From assembly GCA_015233365.1 (NCBI GenBank), contig JADFXU010000015.1, positions 1 through 48,175 of the forward strand: 48,175 nucleotides of DNA. Direction: 5' to 3'. The notes under the pieces are model-generated. The model was given only the letters and a program-made list of their open reading frames with translations. It had not been told where the DNA came from and searched no databases. Origin of the DNA: Nitrospirota bacterium (GTDB lineage Bacteria; Nitrospirota; Thermodesulfovibrionia; Thermodesulfovibrionales; Dissulfurispiraceae). Below, piece after piece: positions 16,910 to 24,915 of the stretch (the stretch's first letter is position 1; each line of letters starts with the position of its first letter). The position numbers were made by a program, and so were the translations under genes.

Positions 16910-18838
16910 TTATTTCTTTTTGTTCAACACATCATTCAGATTTTGGAGCAATTCATCCAGCTCGCCAACCGTCTGTCCCAAGCCTTTAACTGCGTTGCCA
17001 AAGTGTTCATTTGAGACCTTGACGAGCGATTGGAAATGACCCTCAGTTTGTTCGGCGTAATCGGTAAGGTTATCAGATATTTGCAACAATAATTCTTTAG
17101 CGCTATTTTCAACCTGCTCAAACACAGATTTGTATTGTTGCATGGAATTGTAAATTTCTTTCCATGTCTCTTTCTGTTCCTGATTCGCTCCTCTTAAGGC
17201 ATCTATTTGTTCTTTTGTTAACCCGGCTATCATAGTCAGCGATTCCTGATTTTGCTTAATTACAGATGACACCTTTGTCATTAAATCTACGGTTACATTT
17301 ACATTGTTTGTTATCTGTTTTAAATCTCCCGTAACTTGCCCGTATTTGCCCAGAGAATCATTAAAGCCTGCAAGCGCTGACTTCATGGCATCGTTTAATG
17401 CGGTAGTCAGTTCAACCTGGGATTGATATTTTCCAGCCAAATGGTCTAATTGTTCTGCACTCCTGGAGGTCCAGTCTCCGGCTTTCCGGATTACATCTTG
17501 TGCTGCACCGGCCGCATTATCCGAACTTTCTCTGATCGTCCGGCTCATCTGTTCCCCAAGTTCAGTCACTTTTTGTGAGAGGTTATGTGTAACAGCCGTA
17601 AGGGTAGCGGACATATCGGTAACTGTTGATCCGGTTGTTTCTTTGAGTTGAATCATTAATTCTCTTAAGACCGATGTTAAGGCTTCAACTTGCGATTGAC
17701 CCAGGGCAATTTGTTCGGCAGTCGAAGACTTGGCGAGGCTGATGAGGTCATTGAAAGCTGCCTGTGTTCCTGATAATTGTCCGTTCATGTTATTCAAAAG
17801 GTCGGATGTGCCGGCAAGTGAATTTGCCACCTTATTAAATTGATCCATGGTGCTTCTTGATAATGAATCCGTAAAAGAACTCCCCATATTTCTCAGCGCA
17901 GATACTATTGATTGCTCAACATTTTTAAGCAATGCTTCCAACTGTGCCGCGATGGAGTCCTGTTTTTGTTCTTCTGCTTTTCTTAACAACCGGGTTATTT
18001 CATCAACAGTCTTGACCATATATTCAAGTGTTGGGCCAAGGCTTTCACTAAAACTTTCTCTTAATTTCAGGGAAAGGTCTGCATTAAAGAGCCGGAAAGC
18101 CCTGGTTTGTTCTGCTATATTACTATGGATATCTGATAGCACTTTTGTTTGAGTAAGGCGGGGGAAAAGATTATCAATGGCTGCTACAAGATCCTTTCTC
18201 CCATTGGTCAACCTATGGAATATAGATTTTTCAGTGATCAGAAATATTGTCGCGGAAAATAATGCTGCCACAGAAGATATAAATTTTCCGGAAAGCCCAC
18301 TGAGCAATTTATCAATTCCTACATACTTTGTACCTTCTATTTTTACCCCGTATAAGGCAACGAGAATAGCAAGAAAAGTAAAAAGAAGCCCTGTACCAGT
18401 TACAACCCCGGGGATAGACCCAAAAAATGCCTTATTTAAATGAATATCAATTAAAGCGGATTCGCTAAAGTCAGTATCTGCGCTATCTGTAGCCCAAAAT
18501 TGGTCGTCACCTTCTTTAGTTGGCCGTGTAACTATCTTTGATTTGAAACTGCTCCACGCAGAAAGTAGAGATGGGGCATCACTAAAAATTTGCGCAACAG
18601 AATCATAAGCACTAAGCGGCAACCCATTTCCAGGGCGTACTATAATTTCCTTTTGTAAGGTCGCCAGACTATTGGCGACAGTCAAATAGGCAGAAGATTC
18701 TTTTCGGAAATGCTTGTATAATCGTCTGAAATAATAGATTGGAAATATTATTAAACCGATTGAGGCAAGCCATGAAAAGAACGGCGCGTTAAGCCCGAAG
18801 ATTTTCCAGTTAATACCATCCAATACTATAAAATCCAT
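16910..18838 (-). CDS. zorA: ZorA, MotA-like motor protein with long helical tail
   Basis: 642 residues. Hydrophobic segments at ~19-38, ~138-164 and ~186-203; the middle one contains GSIPGVVTGTGLLFTFLAIL, the conserved MotA/TolQ/ExbB channel motif. Residues ~215-640 are predicted almost wholly helical and rich in Gln/Ser/Asn/Ala heptads, with no globular domain. In characterised Zorya the equivalent ZorA tail projects far into the cytoplasm and transmits the signal of membrane perturbation to the effectors. Tail length here (over 400 residues) favours a type I-like architecture. The upstream 330 nt are AT-rich; no clear -35/-10 pair was found. Confidence 0.9.
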   Translation of the reverse strand: MDFIVLDGINWKIFGLNAPFFSWLASIGLIIFPIYYFRRLYKHFRKESSAYLTVANSLATLQKEIIVRPGNGLPLSAYDSVAQIFSDAPSLLSAWSSFKSKIVTRPTKEGDDQFWATDSADTDFSESALIDIHLNKAFFGSIPGVVTGTGLLFTFLAILVALYGVKIEGTKYVGIDKLLSGLSGKFISSVAALFSATIFLITEKSIFHRLTNGRKDLVAAIDNLFPRLTQTKVLSDIHSNIAEQTRAFRLFNADLSLKLRESFSESLGPTLEYMVKTVDEITRLLRKAEEQKQDSIAAQLEALLKNVEQSIVSALRNMGSSFTDSLSRSTMDQFNKVANSLAGTSDLLNNMNGQLSGTQAAFNDLISLAKSSTAEQIALGQSQVEALTSVLRELMIQLKETTGSTVTDMSATLTAVTHNLSQKVTELGEQMSRTIRESSDNAAGAAQDVIRKAGDWTSRSAEQLDHLAGKYQSQVELTTALNDAMKSALAGFNDSLGKYGQVTGDLKQITNNVNVTVDLMTKVSSVIKQNQESLTMIAGLTKEQIDALRGANQEQKETWKEIYNSMQQYKSVFEQVENSAKELLLQISDNLTDYAEQTEGHFQSLVKVSNEHFGNAVKGLGQTVGELDELLQNLNDVLNKKK

Positions 18839-19112
18839 TTGGCAATTATCTCTTCTGTATTAAAATCAATTAATTTTGATGTGTTTACCTTAATATGTAT
18901 ACCTTTAAAAGTCAATATTAATAACCCGATACTGTGCCATCCTGGGTTGGCAATTCCAGGGCACAATACGGAATTCATGATATCTGTTGATCGGCAATAA
19001 ATATTGACCCACCATACGCGTCCAATTATTATGATATAGATTGAATTATAACTTATAAATAACAACGTAGGGGGACATTTCTATTTTGGAGTGACAATCG
19101 GTTTCAAATCTG
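18839..19112. other. AT-rich spacer between divergent zorA and a small rightward gene
   Basis: No gene seen. It contains an AAAATcAATTaATTTT near-palindrome (about 18862-18878) close to the zorA start, possibly an operator, and GGGGACATTTCTATTTTGG (19071-19089), a sequence I associate from memory with transposase-flanking repeats in anaerobe genomes. Confidence 0.35.
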
Positions 19113-19141
19113 TTGACCTGAGGCGTGGTTTCTGGTATTCT
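19113..19141 (+). promoter_or_regulatory. Strong sigma70-type promoter
   Basis: TTGACC (19113-19118), exactly 17 nt, TATTCT (19136-19141). Initiation near 19148 precedes the ATG at 19175, which supports that start over the earlier GTG at 19091. Confidence 0.6.
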
Positions 19142-19174
19142 GAAACACATACTGTAACAAGTTATGAAAAATTT

Positions 19175-19567
19175 ATGAAGAAAATTTATTCAAATAACGC
19201 AGAGAGACAAAAAGCCTTCAGGGAACGAAGGAAAAAGGTTGGGTTCCAGACAACAACCTTGATGGTTCCTGACTATATTCATGCAGAGATAAAAGGTGAG
19301 CCTGTCAAGCTTCTTGAAGCCTATATTGAATATAATAAACTATCCTTACTATTCAATGAATTATCTCATAATTACGAAGAGCTGAAAAAGAACTATTCGG
19401 ATGTCGGGGATGCAGAAGATTATAACAAGTTACAGACAGCTTTGCATGCTCTTCAGGCAGACTATGAGAACCTGAAGAAAGAACACGAATTATCAAAGTC
19501 TGAGTACGTTAAATTGCAGGATGCATATGCCAAGCTTAAATTCGGAGACTGGTATTCAAGAAAATAA
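19175..19567 (+). CDS. Small basic/coiled-coil protein of unknown function
   Basis: 130 residues from ATG 19175; the open frame continues upstream to GTG 19091 but a promoter occupies that stretch. The N-terminus (NNAERQKAFRERRKKVG) matches a short basic motif common in small proteins of plasmids, phages and integrated elements, probably nucleic-acid-binding, followed by a short TTTLMVP strand that resembles a ribbon-helix-helix start. Residues ~60-122 form a leucine/acid-rich coiled coil. It is divergent from zorA and could regulate the island; I do not recognise a named family. Confidence 0.6.
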   Translation: MKKIYSNNAERQKAFRERRKKVGFQTTTLMVPDYIHAEIKGEPVKLLEAYIEYNKLSLLFNELSHNYEELKKNYSDVGDAEDYNKLQTALHALQADYENLKKEHELSKSEYVKLQDAYAKLKFGDWYSRK

Positions 19568-19587
19568 CTTATGAAGACCTAACTGCG

Positions 19588-19992
19588 TCATTTGCCGAAC
19601 TGTTTAATATATAAGGCCATCTTAAGATCGGTCGAAAGTATGTGGTCCAATAACCACTGAGCAAGTTCGGTTTCTATCCTGTGAATCAATTCAGGCGTAA
19701 TGAAGGGTTCCCTTTTTAAAGCGCTTATCACTTTGACATAGTGAGAATGTTCATCCCAATGTTCCTCAAATCCCGGATAGTCCGTATCGATCATATATTT
19801 TTCTTCGAGGGAAAAATGATCTATAACATAATGGGACAAATACATTAAAGTTTCCGCTATGGTGCTGAAACGCCTGGATTCCGCACAATCCATTACGTCA
19901 ATAATTCTCTTTATCAGCTCTTTGTGCTGAACGTCAATGATGTCGATGCCGGTCGCAAGCTCCTCAGTCCAACCGAATTGAATTCCGCTCAT
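19588..19992 (-). CDS. Bacteriohemerythrin
   Basis: 134 residues, single-domain. The diiron ligands are complete: His23 (VQHKEL), His59 and Glu63 (HFSLEEKY), His78 and His82 (HWDEH), and His117/Asp122 (LLDHILSTD). It binds O2 reversibly at a carboxylate-bridged diiron centre and serves O2 storage, delivery or sensing in microaerobic and anaerobic bacteria. The ATG is preceded by GGGAGG. Monocistronic and divergent from purH, with 132 nt between them. Confidence 0.94.
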   Translation of the reverse strand: MSGIQFGWTEELATGIDIIDVQHKELIKRIIDVMDCAESRRFSTIAETLMYLSHYVIDHFSLEEKYMIDTDYPGFEEHWDEHSHYVKVISALKREPFITPELIHRIETELAQWLLDHILSTDLKMALYIKQFGK

Positions 19993-20124
19993 GTGCCCTC
20001 CCTGAAAATAATATAATTATACATCAGAAATAGTATTTGCGCGGTATTGTATGTTTGCGTGCATTGTGATAATATTCTTTCCGTTACCTGTTTTTTTGGA
20101 AGACTCTTTTCACTGGAGGAAAAA

Positions 20125-21735
20125 ATGCAAGAAAGAGATGGGAAAGTAGCTTTATTGTCTGTGTATCATAAGACAGGCATCGTTGAATTTGCCAAGGCAT
20201 TAGTCGGTCTGGACTGGAAGATACTGGCTTCAGGAGGGACGGCTAAAACATTATCTGAAGCAGGAATACCGGTCAAGGATGTGGCATCACTTGTGGGAGG
20301 CCAGGCAATACTCGGGCACAGAGTCGTTACTCTGTCCAGGGAAGTGCATGCCGGCTTACTGGCAAGAGAAACCGAAGAAGATGCTAAAGAGATGCAGCAA
20401 CTCGGCATTCCCTATATTGATCTCGTGTGCGTTGATTTATACCCGCTGCACGATGAAATCAAAAAGCCGGAAAGCACGATGGAATCGGTCATCGAGAAAA
20501 CTGATATCGGCGGACCAACGATGTTGCGCTCCGCGGCAAAGGGAAGGAGAATTGTCGTCTGTGACCCCGCCGACAGGAAGTTCGTAATCGAATGGCTGAA
20601 AAAAGGCAGGCCGGACAAAGAGGGTGTCATCACAAAACTGTGTGCAAAGGCAGAGTACATCGTTTCCGAATACTGCCTGACATCTGCGAGATACCATAGC
20701 AACGGGGAGTTTGACGGCCTGGTGGGAAGCAAAATATTGACCTGCAAATACGGCGAGAACGGCTATCAGACGCCTGCCGGGTTGTATGACAGGGTCACAG
20801 GCGATCCGCTGGCGTTGACTATGTTAAAGCAGGTTGCAGGGGATTCGCCGAGCTACAATAATCTCTGCGATATGGACCGGCTGCTCCAGACAGTCACGCA
20901 TATTGCCGCGGCTTTTGGTTTCCATTTTACAACGATTCCCAATATTGCCGTAGCAGTGAAGCACGGCAACCCCTGCGGTGCTTCAGTGGGGAAAAAAGTA
21001 GACGATACTTTAAGAAAAATGATTATCGGGGACAAGCGGGCCATTTTCGGCGGTCTTGTGATGACGAATTTTCATATCGGCGTCAAAGAAGCAAAAATTT
21101 TGCTGACCTACCAGACAGACAAAGGGAAAAGGCGGCTTCTTGACGGCATAATAGCTCCCTCTTTCGACGAAGAAGCGGTGAAGATGCTTGAACGAAAAGG
21201 CGACAAATGCCGGTTTATATCGAATTCAGCACTGGCGAATTTGGGCCAGGGCAGCCTCGATCTTGCCCCCCGTTATCGTTACGTTCGCGGCGGTTTGCTG
21301 AAACAGCCGAACTACTCTTTCGTCCCTGACCTGGACTCTTATGAAACGGTCGGGAAAATAGCCGTGAGAGACTATCCCAATATTCTGCTCGCGTGGGCCA
21401 TCGGATCAACCAGCAACAGCAATACTATTACTCTTGTGAAGGATGGATACCTTATAGGCAACGGCACCGGCCAGCAGGACAGAGTGGGCGGTTGCAAATT
21501 GGCCATAAGCAGGGCTAAAGACGCCGGGCACAATACAAAAGGAGCAATTGCATACAGCGACAGCTTCTTCCCGTTTACAGACGGGCCGGCAGTTCTGGCC
21601 AAGGCCGGCGTAAAGACAATTTTCTCTACAAGCGGGTCGGTCATGGACAAAGATGTCAAAGCCTTCTGTGCAAAAAAGAAAATATCTTTGGTCCTTGTTC
21701 CCGATAAAATAGGCCGCGGTTTCTTTGGTCACTAA
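20125..21735 (+). CDS. purH: Bifunctional AICAR formyltransferase / IMP cyclohydrolase
   Basis: 536 residues from ATG 20125, which has GGAGG 6 nt upstream; the frame extends to 20047 but adds an implausible Cys-rich leader. It catalyses the last two steps of de novo IMP synthesis. The N-terminal MGS-like domain (~7-200) shows VALLSVYHKTGIVEFA, LASGGTAK and TDIGGPTMLRSAAK (cyclohydrolase). The C-terminal formyltransferase has the catalytic Lys-His (AVKHGNPCGAS) and GSTSNSNTI near the end. Several motifs are divergent (CKYGENGYQ for the usual RYGENPHQ), as in a sub-branch of anaerobe enzymes. Its stop overlaps the convergent neighbour by 4 nt. Confidence 0.93.
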   Translation: MQERDGKVALLSVYHKTGIVEFAKALVGLDWKILASGGTAKTLSEAGIPVKDVASLVGGQAILGHRVVTLSREVHAGLLARETEEDAKEMQQLGIPYIDLVCVDLYPLHDEIKKPESTMESVIEKTDIGGPTMLRSAAKGRRIVVCDPADRKFVIEWLKKGRPDKEGVITKLCAKAEYIVSEYCLTSARYHSNGEFDGLVGSKILTCKYGENGYQTPAGLYDRVTGDPLALTMLKQVAGDSPSYNNLCDMDRLLQTVTHIAAAFGFHFTTIPNIAVAVKHGNPCGASVGKKVDDTLRKMIIGDKRAIFGGLVMTNFHIGVKEAKILLTYQTDKGKRRLLDGIIAPSFDEEAVKMLERKGDKCRFISNSALANLGQGSLDLAPRYRYVRGGLLKQPNYSFVPDLDSYETVGKIAVRDYPNILLAWAIGSTSNSNTITLVKDGYLIGNGTGQQDRVGGCKLAISRAKDAGHNTKGAIAYSDSFFPFTDGPAVLAKAGVKTIFSTSGSVMDKDVKAFCAKKKISLVLVPDKIGRGFFGH

Positions 21736-22190
21736 AGAGCGACTTTGATGACTATCTTGCAGACTGTTGACGGTCCGCGCGCAGCCAATCTGGGCGCGTG
21801 GCCGTCTTCAGGGTAGAGCACGGCCAATTGGCCTGTTCCCAGGTAAATGGGTGTTATCTGGTGTTTCGGAGCTTCACCGAAGCATATATCTTTGTCCGCT
21901 TCATATTCTTCAGTAATCTTTATGCAGCCGGCAGGGACCCAGCCGATGACCTCCTCGCCGGCTACTACATATTGGACGTCGATATACTTTTTATGATATT
22001 CAAATTTCGGAGCGTTCGCCGCTACGGTCTCATAACGCTGAAACAGGGCAAAAACACGATGCCCGTCGATTTCCACCTTGCCTTCGGTCAGCCTGTCAGT
22101 ATCCAGTCCCCGCAAAAAAGCGATAGCTTTGTTCAGAGATTCCGTCATCGAAAGCTGCCGGTCAATATGATTGAGGTCGGTAACTATCAT
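21732..22190 (-). CDS. YhcH/YjgK/YiaL family (DUF386) protein
   Basis: 152 residues with a cupin-like barrel: FQRYETV, EYHKKYIDVQYVVAGEE, GWVP and LYPEDGHAPRLA, the typical family blocks, with conserved His and Glu residues likely to bind zinc or another metal. Relatives include the beta subunit of evolved beta-galactosidase and proteins linked to sialic-acid and sugar-acid use; biofilm roles are reported for E. coli TabA. No sugar pathway lies beside it, so the substrate is unknown. It is convergent with purH and divergent from the next gene. Confidence 0.88.
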   Translation of the reverse strand: MIVTDLNHIDRQLSMTESLNKAIAFLRGLDTDRLTEGKVEIDGHRVFALFQRYETVAANAPKFEYHKKYIDVQYVVAGEEVIGWVPAGCIKITEEYEADKDICFGEAPKHQITPIYLGTGQLAVLYPEDGHAPRLAARGPSTVCKIVIKVAL

Positions 22191-22305
22191 TGGACATGAG
22201 TCTATCAGGCAGGAACCCGTAGCGTCAAGGACGGGAAATGCGCAAGCAAGGGACCGTTCCCTTCCACATTGTCAAGAGCCCGATAGTTCTGGTATCATTT
22301 GGATC

Positions 22306-22713
22306 ATGGGGAAAAAAGTTGTCTGCGCCGGCACATTTGACCATTTTCACCCCGGACACAGGGACTTTCTCAGGCAAGCCAAACGATTGGGTGACGAGTT
22401 GACGGTTATAGTAGCAAGGGACGAAACCGTAAGAAGGATTAAAGGCTTTCTGCCCACTCACAATGAGCAAATGAGAAAGCACAATGTCGAGGAATCCGGC
22501 ATACCCGAACTCGTGATCCTGGGCAATCTTGACACCGATCTCTTCCAGATCATTCAGGAATTAAAGCCCGATATTATAGCCCTCGGGTATGACCAGCGCG
22601 TATCCGACGAGGAGATAACAAAGAGGTTCCCCTACTGCACAATAATCAGGCTGCAGTCGTTTCAACCCGATCACTACAAATCATCTTTCTACCGGCAAAA
22701 AGGCACAGATTAA
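22306..22713 (+). CDS. Cytidylyltransferase-fold nucleotidyltransferase (RibL/TagD-like)
   Basis: 135 residues from ATG 22306. The HxGH class I motif (GTFDHFHPGHRDFL, 9-22), the TVIVARDETV strand, RIKGFLPTHNEQMR and IIALGYDQR define the small nucleotidyltransferase family of archaeal FAD synthetase RibL and glycerol-3-phosphate cytidylyltransferase TagD. It transfers AMP or CMP onto a phosphate. The GYDQ and following RxxR-like region fit RibL-type enzymes, so FAD or a similar cofactor is a reasonable guess. The Shine-Dalgarno is weak. It ends 18 nt before the atpE terminator hairpin, which could also stop this gene. Confidence 0.85.
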   Translation: MGKKVVCAGTFDHFHPGHRDFLRQAKRLGDELTVIVARDETVRRIKGFLPTHNEQMRKHNVEESGIPELVILGNLDTDLFQIIQELKPDIIALGYDQRVSDEEITKRFPYCTIIRLQSFQPDHYKSSFYRQKGTD

Positions 22714-22731
22714 AGACGGTTTCGTAAAATA

Positions 22732-22761
22732 AAGGGGGGACTCCTTTCGGAGTCCCCCCTT
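22732..22761 (-). terminator. Strong intrinsic terminator after atpE
   Basis: A perfect stem GGGGGGACTCC / GGAGTCCCCCC (22734-22744 and 22749-22759) with a 4 nt loop, extended by A-T pairs. On the minus strand it is followed by TTTATTTTA, giving a proper U-rich tail for the atpB-atpE transcript. On the plus strand the tail is poorer, but it may still stop the rightward gene. The 14 nt before it (ACGGTTTCGTAAAA from 22717) match the end of the dispersed repeat at 37876. Confidence 0.85.
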
Positions 22762-22781
22762 CGCTTATTAAGGGTGAGCTA

Positions 22782-23126
22782 TTAAAATTTGAGAGGATTA
22801 ACAAAGAGAATAATAAGCACGACAACCAACGCGTAAATAGCAAGAGACTCAATCATAGCAAGACCGATAATAAGGGTCGTGGTGATCTTGCCCGATGCTC
22901 CAGGGTTTCTTGCAACACCTTCGACAGCACCCTTCAAACCGAGACCCTGACCAAGGGCTGCTCCGAGAGCACCAAGACCGATGGCAAGACCGAGGCCAAG
23001 TACTATTATACCGTTGTACTCGGGTTTTGCCCCGGCAGCAGCGGCATCGCCGGCAGCGATTGCAAGCGGCGCAAACACTGCAAGAGCGATAAGTACTATG
23101 AGAGAGATAGAGATCAGTTTCTTCAT
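22782..23126 (-). CDS. atpE: ATP synthase Fo subunit c
   Basis: 114 residues from ATG 23126 (AAGGAGG upstream). An extra N-terminal hydrophobic signal-like segment (1-25) precedes the two-helix hairpin, a trait of several anaerobe c-subunits. The ion carrier is Glu93 in the second helix. Gln60 in the first helix, Ser94 and Tyr98 sit at the spacings of the Na+-ligating Gln32, Ser66 and Tyr70 of Ilyobacter c-subunit, whereas Thr67 is replaced by Leu95. The RNP loop (VARNPGA) contacts F1. Cotranscribed with atpB; F1 genes are not in this window, so the operon is split. Confidence 0.95.
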   Translation of the reverse strand: MKKLISISLIVLIALAVFAPLAIAAGDAAAAGAKPEYNGIIVLGLGLAIGLGALGAALGQGLGLKGAVEGVARNPGASGKITTTLIIGLAMIESLAIYALVVVLIILFVNPLKF

Positions 23127-23154
23127 TTCCGTTCCTCCTTTCTTCGAGATTATA

Positions 23155-23859
23155 TTAATGTGCCTCTTCAACCGCACCCGCCAGATATAGGCAGGTGAGG
23201 AGCACAAACACATACGCCTGTATTATGCTTACAAGCACTCCGAGTCCGAGGATAACACAAGGAACCACAGCCGGGACCAGAACGCCGAGAATCACCAAGA
23301 TCATATGCTTCGCAATCATGTTGCCGAAAAGCCTGACAGAGAGAGTCAGCGGGCGCACAATATGGCCGATTACTTCAATAAAGAACATGAGAATCATGAG
23401 CGGCAGCGCAACAGCAGACCTGATGGGTCCCACGAAATGTAATAAGTACTTGGGGCCATGGACTCTTATGCCGTAGAAATGCGTGGCAAGGAATACAGGG
23501 ATCGCCATTGACGCTGTCATGTTGATATTGCTTGTCGGTGATTCAAAACCCGGAACTAGACCCATAAAGTTACAAAGAGTTATATAAAGAAGCAGCGTAC
23601 CGAGAAGCGGATACATCGTTTCTCCCCAATGGTGACCGATAGAGGTGTTCGACAGGTTGAGCGTGAATTCAGCAACAGACTCCATCACATTTTGAAGTCC
23701 GGAAGGGACAAGAGTGATTTTCTTCTTTACAGCCAACGCAATACCTATAAGAATAATCATTGCAAGCCAGGAATGCATGACCATGACAAAAGTGTGAGAA
23801 CCTTGCATATGTTCTACAGATGGCCATAACATCTCTAAAAATGAGGGGGATTCATGCAT
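23155..23859 (-). CDS. atpB: ATP synthase Fo subunit a
   Basis: 234 residues, 5-6 membrane helices. The essential stator arginine is Arg176 in [12 protein letters not shown]. The SVEHM start and HSWLAM segments match the family. It forms the ion half-channels against the c-ring. AAAAGGAG lies 7 nt before the ATG. It is first in a two-gene operon with atpE, 28 nt apart from the atpE start, and is read from a promoter about 90 nt upstream. Confidence 0.95.
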   Translation of the reverse strand: MHESPSFLEMLWPSVEHMQGSHTFVMVMHSWLAMIILIGIALAVKKKITLVPSGLQNVMESVAEFTLNLSNTSIGHHWGETMYPLLGTLLLYITLCNFMGLVPGFESPTSNINMTASMAIPVFLATHFYGIRVHGPKYLLHFVGPIRSAVALPLMILMFFIEVIGHIVRPLTLSVRLFGNMIAKHMILVILGVLVPAVVPCVILGLGVLVSIIQAYVFVLLTCLYLAGAVEEAH

Positions 23860-23948
23860 ACTCTTCTCCTTTTGGCCTCCTTCTATACAATTACACAGGC
23901 AGCCACTGAAAAATGGATTGATACCTATAAAAGTTAAACGTGAGTGAT

Positions 23949-23978
23949 ATGATAAATTTAACGCTGTTTAAAAGTCAA
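23949..23978 (-). promoter_or_regulatory. Promoter of atpB-atpE
   Basis: On the minus strand TTGACT (23978-23973), an 18 nt spacer and TATCAT (23954-23949). Initiation near 23942 gives a leader of about 80 nt. The rest of the 177 nt spacer (23860-24036) shows nothing else. Confidence 0.5.
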
Positions 23979-24036
23979 TGTTCATATGGTTAAACTTTTT
24001 TAATTCAAGTATAAGGGATTATAATTGCCAAAACTC

Positions 24037-24915
24037 TCACCTTATACCATCCTTTAACAAAAGCATGGAACCCTTTGCAAGTCCAAGCTCTTTTGACACT
24101 ACATCGCACTTTGCCTGTAAGAAAAAAAAGATCTCTTTATCGCCATCCGTGCTGTGCGAATGACCGTTGAAACCCAGGGTCTCGAAATTCCCCTGACCTT
24201 TACTGATGATAAAATCAGCTTTGCCGAATATGCGGTTGAAATCCGGAGACGTCATTTCCAGGATAGTGCCTATACAGTCGCTGCCGTTATCAATGACCTT
24301 ACATATTCCGGTCAATCCAGCTTCAACGGCATCGTATGCCGTAGAGTCGTTAAGTACTGGAGCGCCCTTCACCACTGCCGTGACTTTTTTCCCCATTGCC
24401 GCCAGCAGTTCAATAAGCAGTCTGTCAAAAACTATCTCTCCCGAGTTATCAAGGAGGTAAAGCACGCTATCATGGTTGTCGACCGCCTGTCTGAACCGGC
24501 TGTAATCATCTACGGGCATGGGGTTGTTTAAAGCGCGCTCAACTGTGCCGGCAATATCCACAGAACTGAATATGCCGAAATCGATAATGTTGCCGGCAAT
24601 GGCAATCCGGGTAGCAGTCCACAAGGGATCACGGCTCCGGAATATCCGTTCCCTGAGTTCCGGGTAGAGCAGCAGCGCAGCCTGGTTGTATTCGGATTTT
24701 ATGTCCTTGAACGGGTCTCTGCCCAGGACTTGCCGTATCTTCCGATGCATAAAGGTGGTCGAATACGCCGGTGATTTGGCCATGTCGGTCGCCTTGATTT
24801 CGTCGGTTACACCCTTCAGTATGGCTGTCTGCAGTGCTTCATCGTCCGTGCCGAGCCTTGCCGCAATCAATGTCTGTTTGAAAAAACAGGGGAAACAATC
24901 AATGCGAACTTTCAT
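24037..24915 (-). CDS. DUF89 / ARMT1-like metal-dependent phosphatase
   Basis: 292 residues. The N-terminal CFPCFFKQ motif, the DNSGEIVFDRLL segment (phosphatase Asp/Asn/Glu), AVVKGAPVLND and the KGQGNFE metal/phosphate loop are diagnostic of DUF89 proteins. Known relatives are damage-control phosphatases hydrolysing reactive phosphometabolites such as sugar phosphates or phosphopantetheine. The start overlaps the purD stop (TAATG), so it is translationally coupled to purine synthesis; clearing damaged phosphoribosyl intermediates is a tempting but untested role. Confidence 0.88.
   Translation of the reverse strand: MKVRIDCFPCFFKQTLIAARLGTDDEALQTAILKGVTDEIKATDMAKSPAYSTTFMHRKIRQVLGRDPFKDIKSEYNQAALLLYPELRERIFRSRDPLWTATRIAIAGNIIDFGIFSSVDIAGTVERALNNPMPVDDYSRFRQAVDNHDSVLYLLDNSGEIVFDRLLIELLAAMGKKVTAVVKGAPVLNDSTAYDAVEAGLTGICKVIDNGSDCIGTILEMTSPDFNRIFGKADFIISKGQGNFETLGFNGHSHSTDGDKEIFFFLQAKCDVVSKELGLAKGSMLLLKDGIR

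Noticed and set aside
16221-18838. Interpretation of zorA/zorB as flagellar MotA/MotB or ExbB/TolR
   Set aside because: The >400-residue helical tail on the MotA-like protein and the downstream EH-signature gene fit Zorya; no flagellar, Tol or Ton genes are near.
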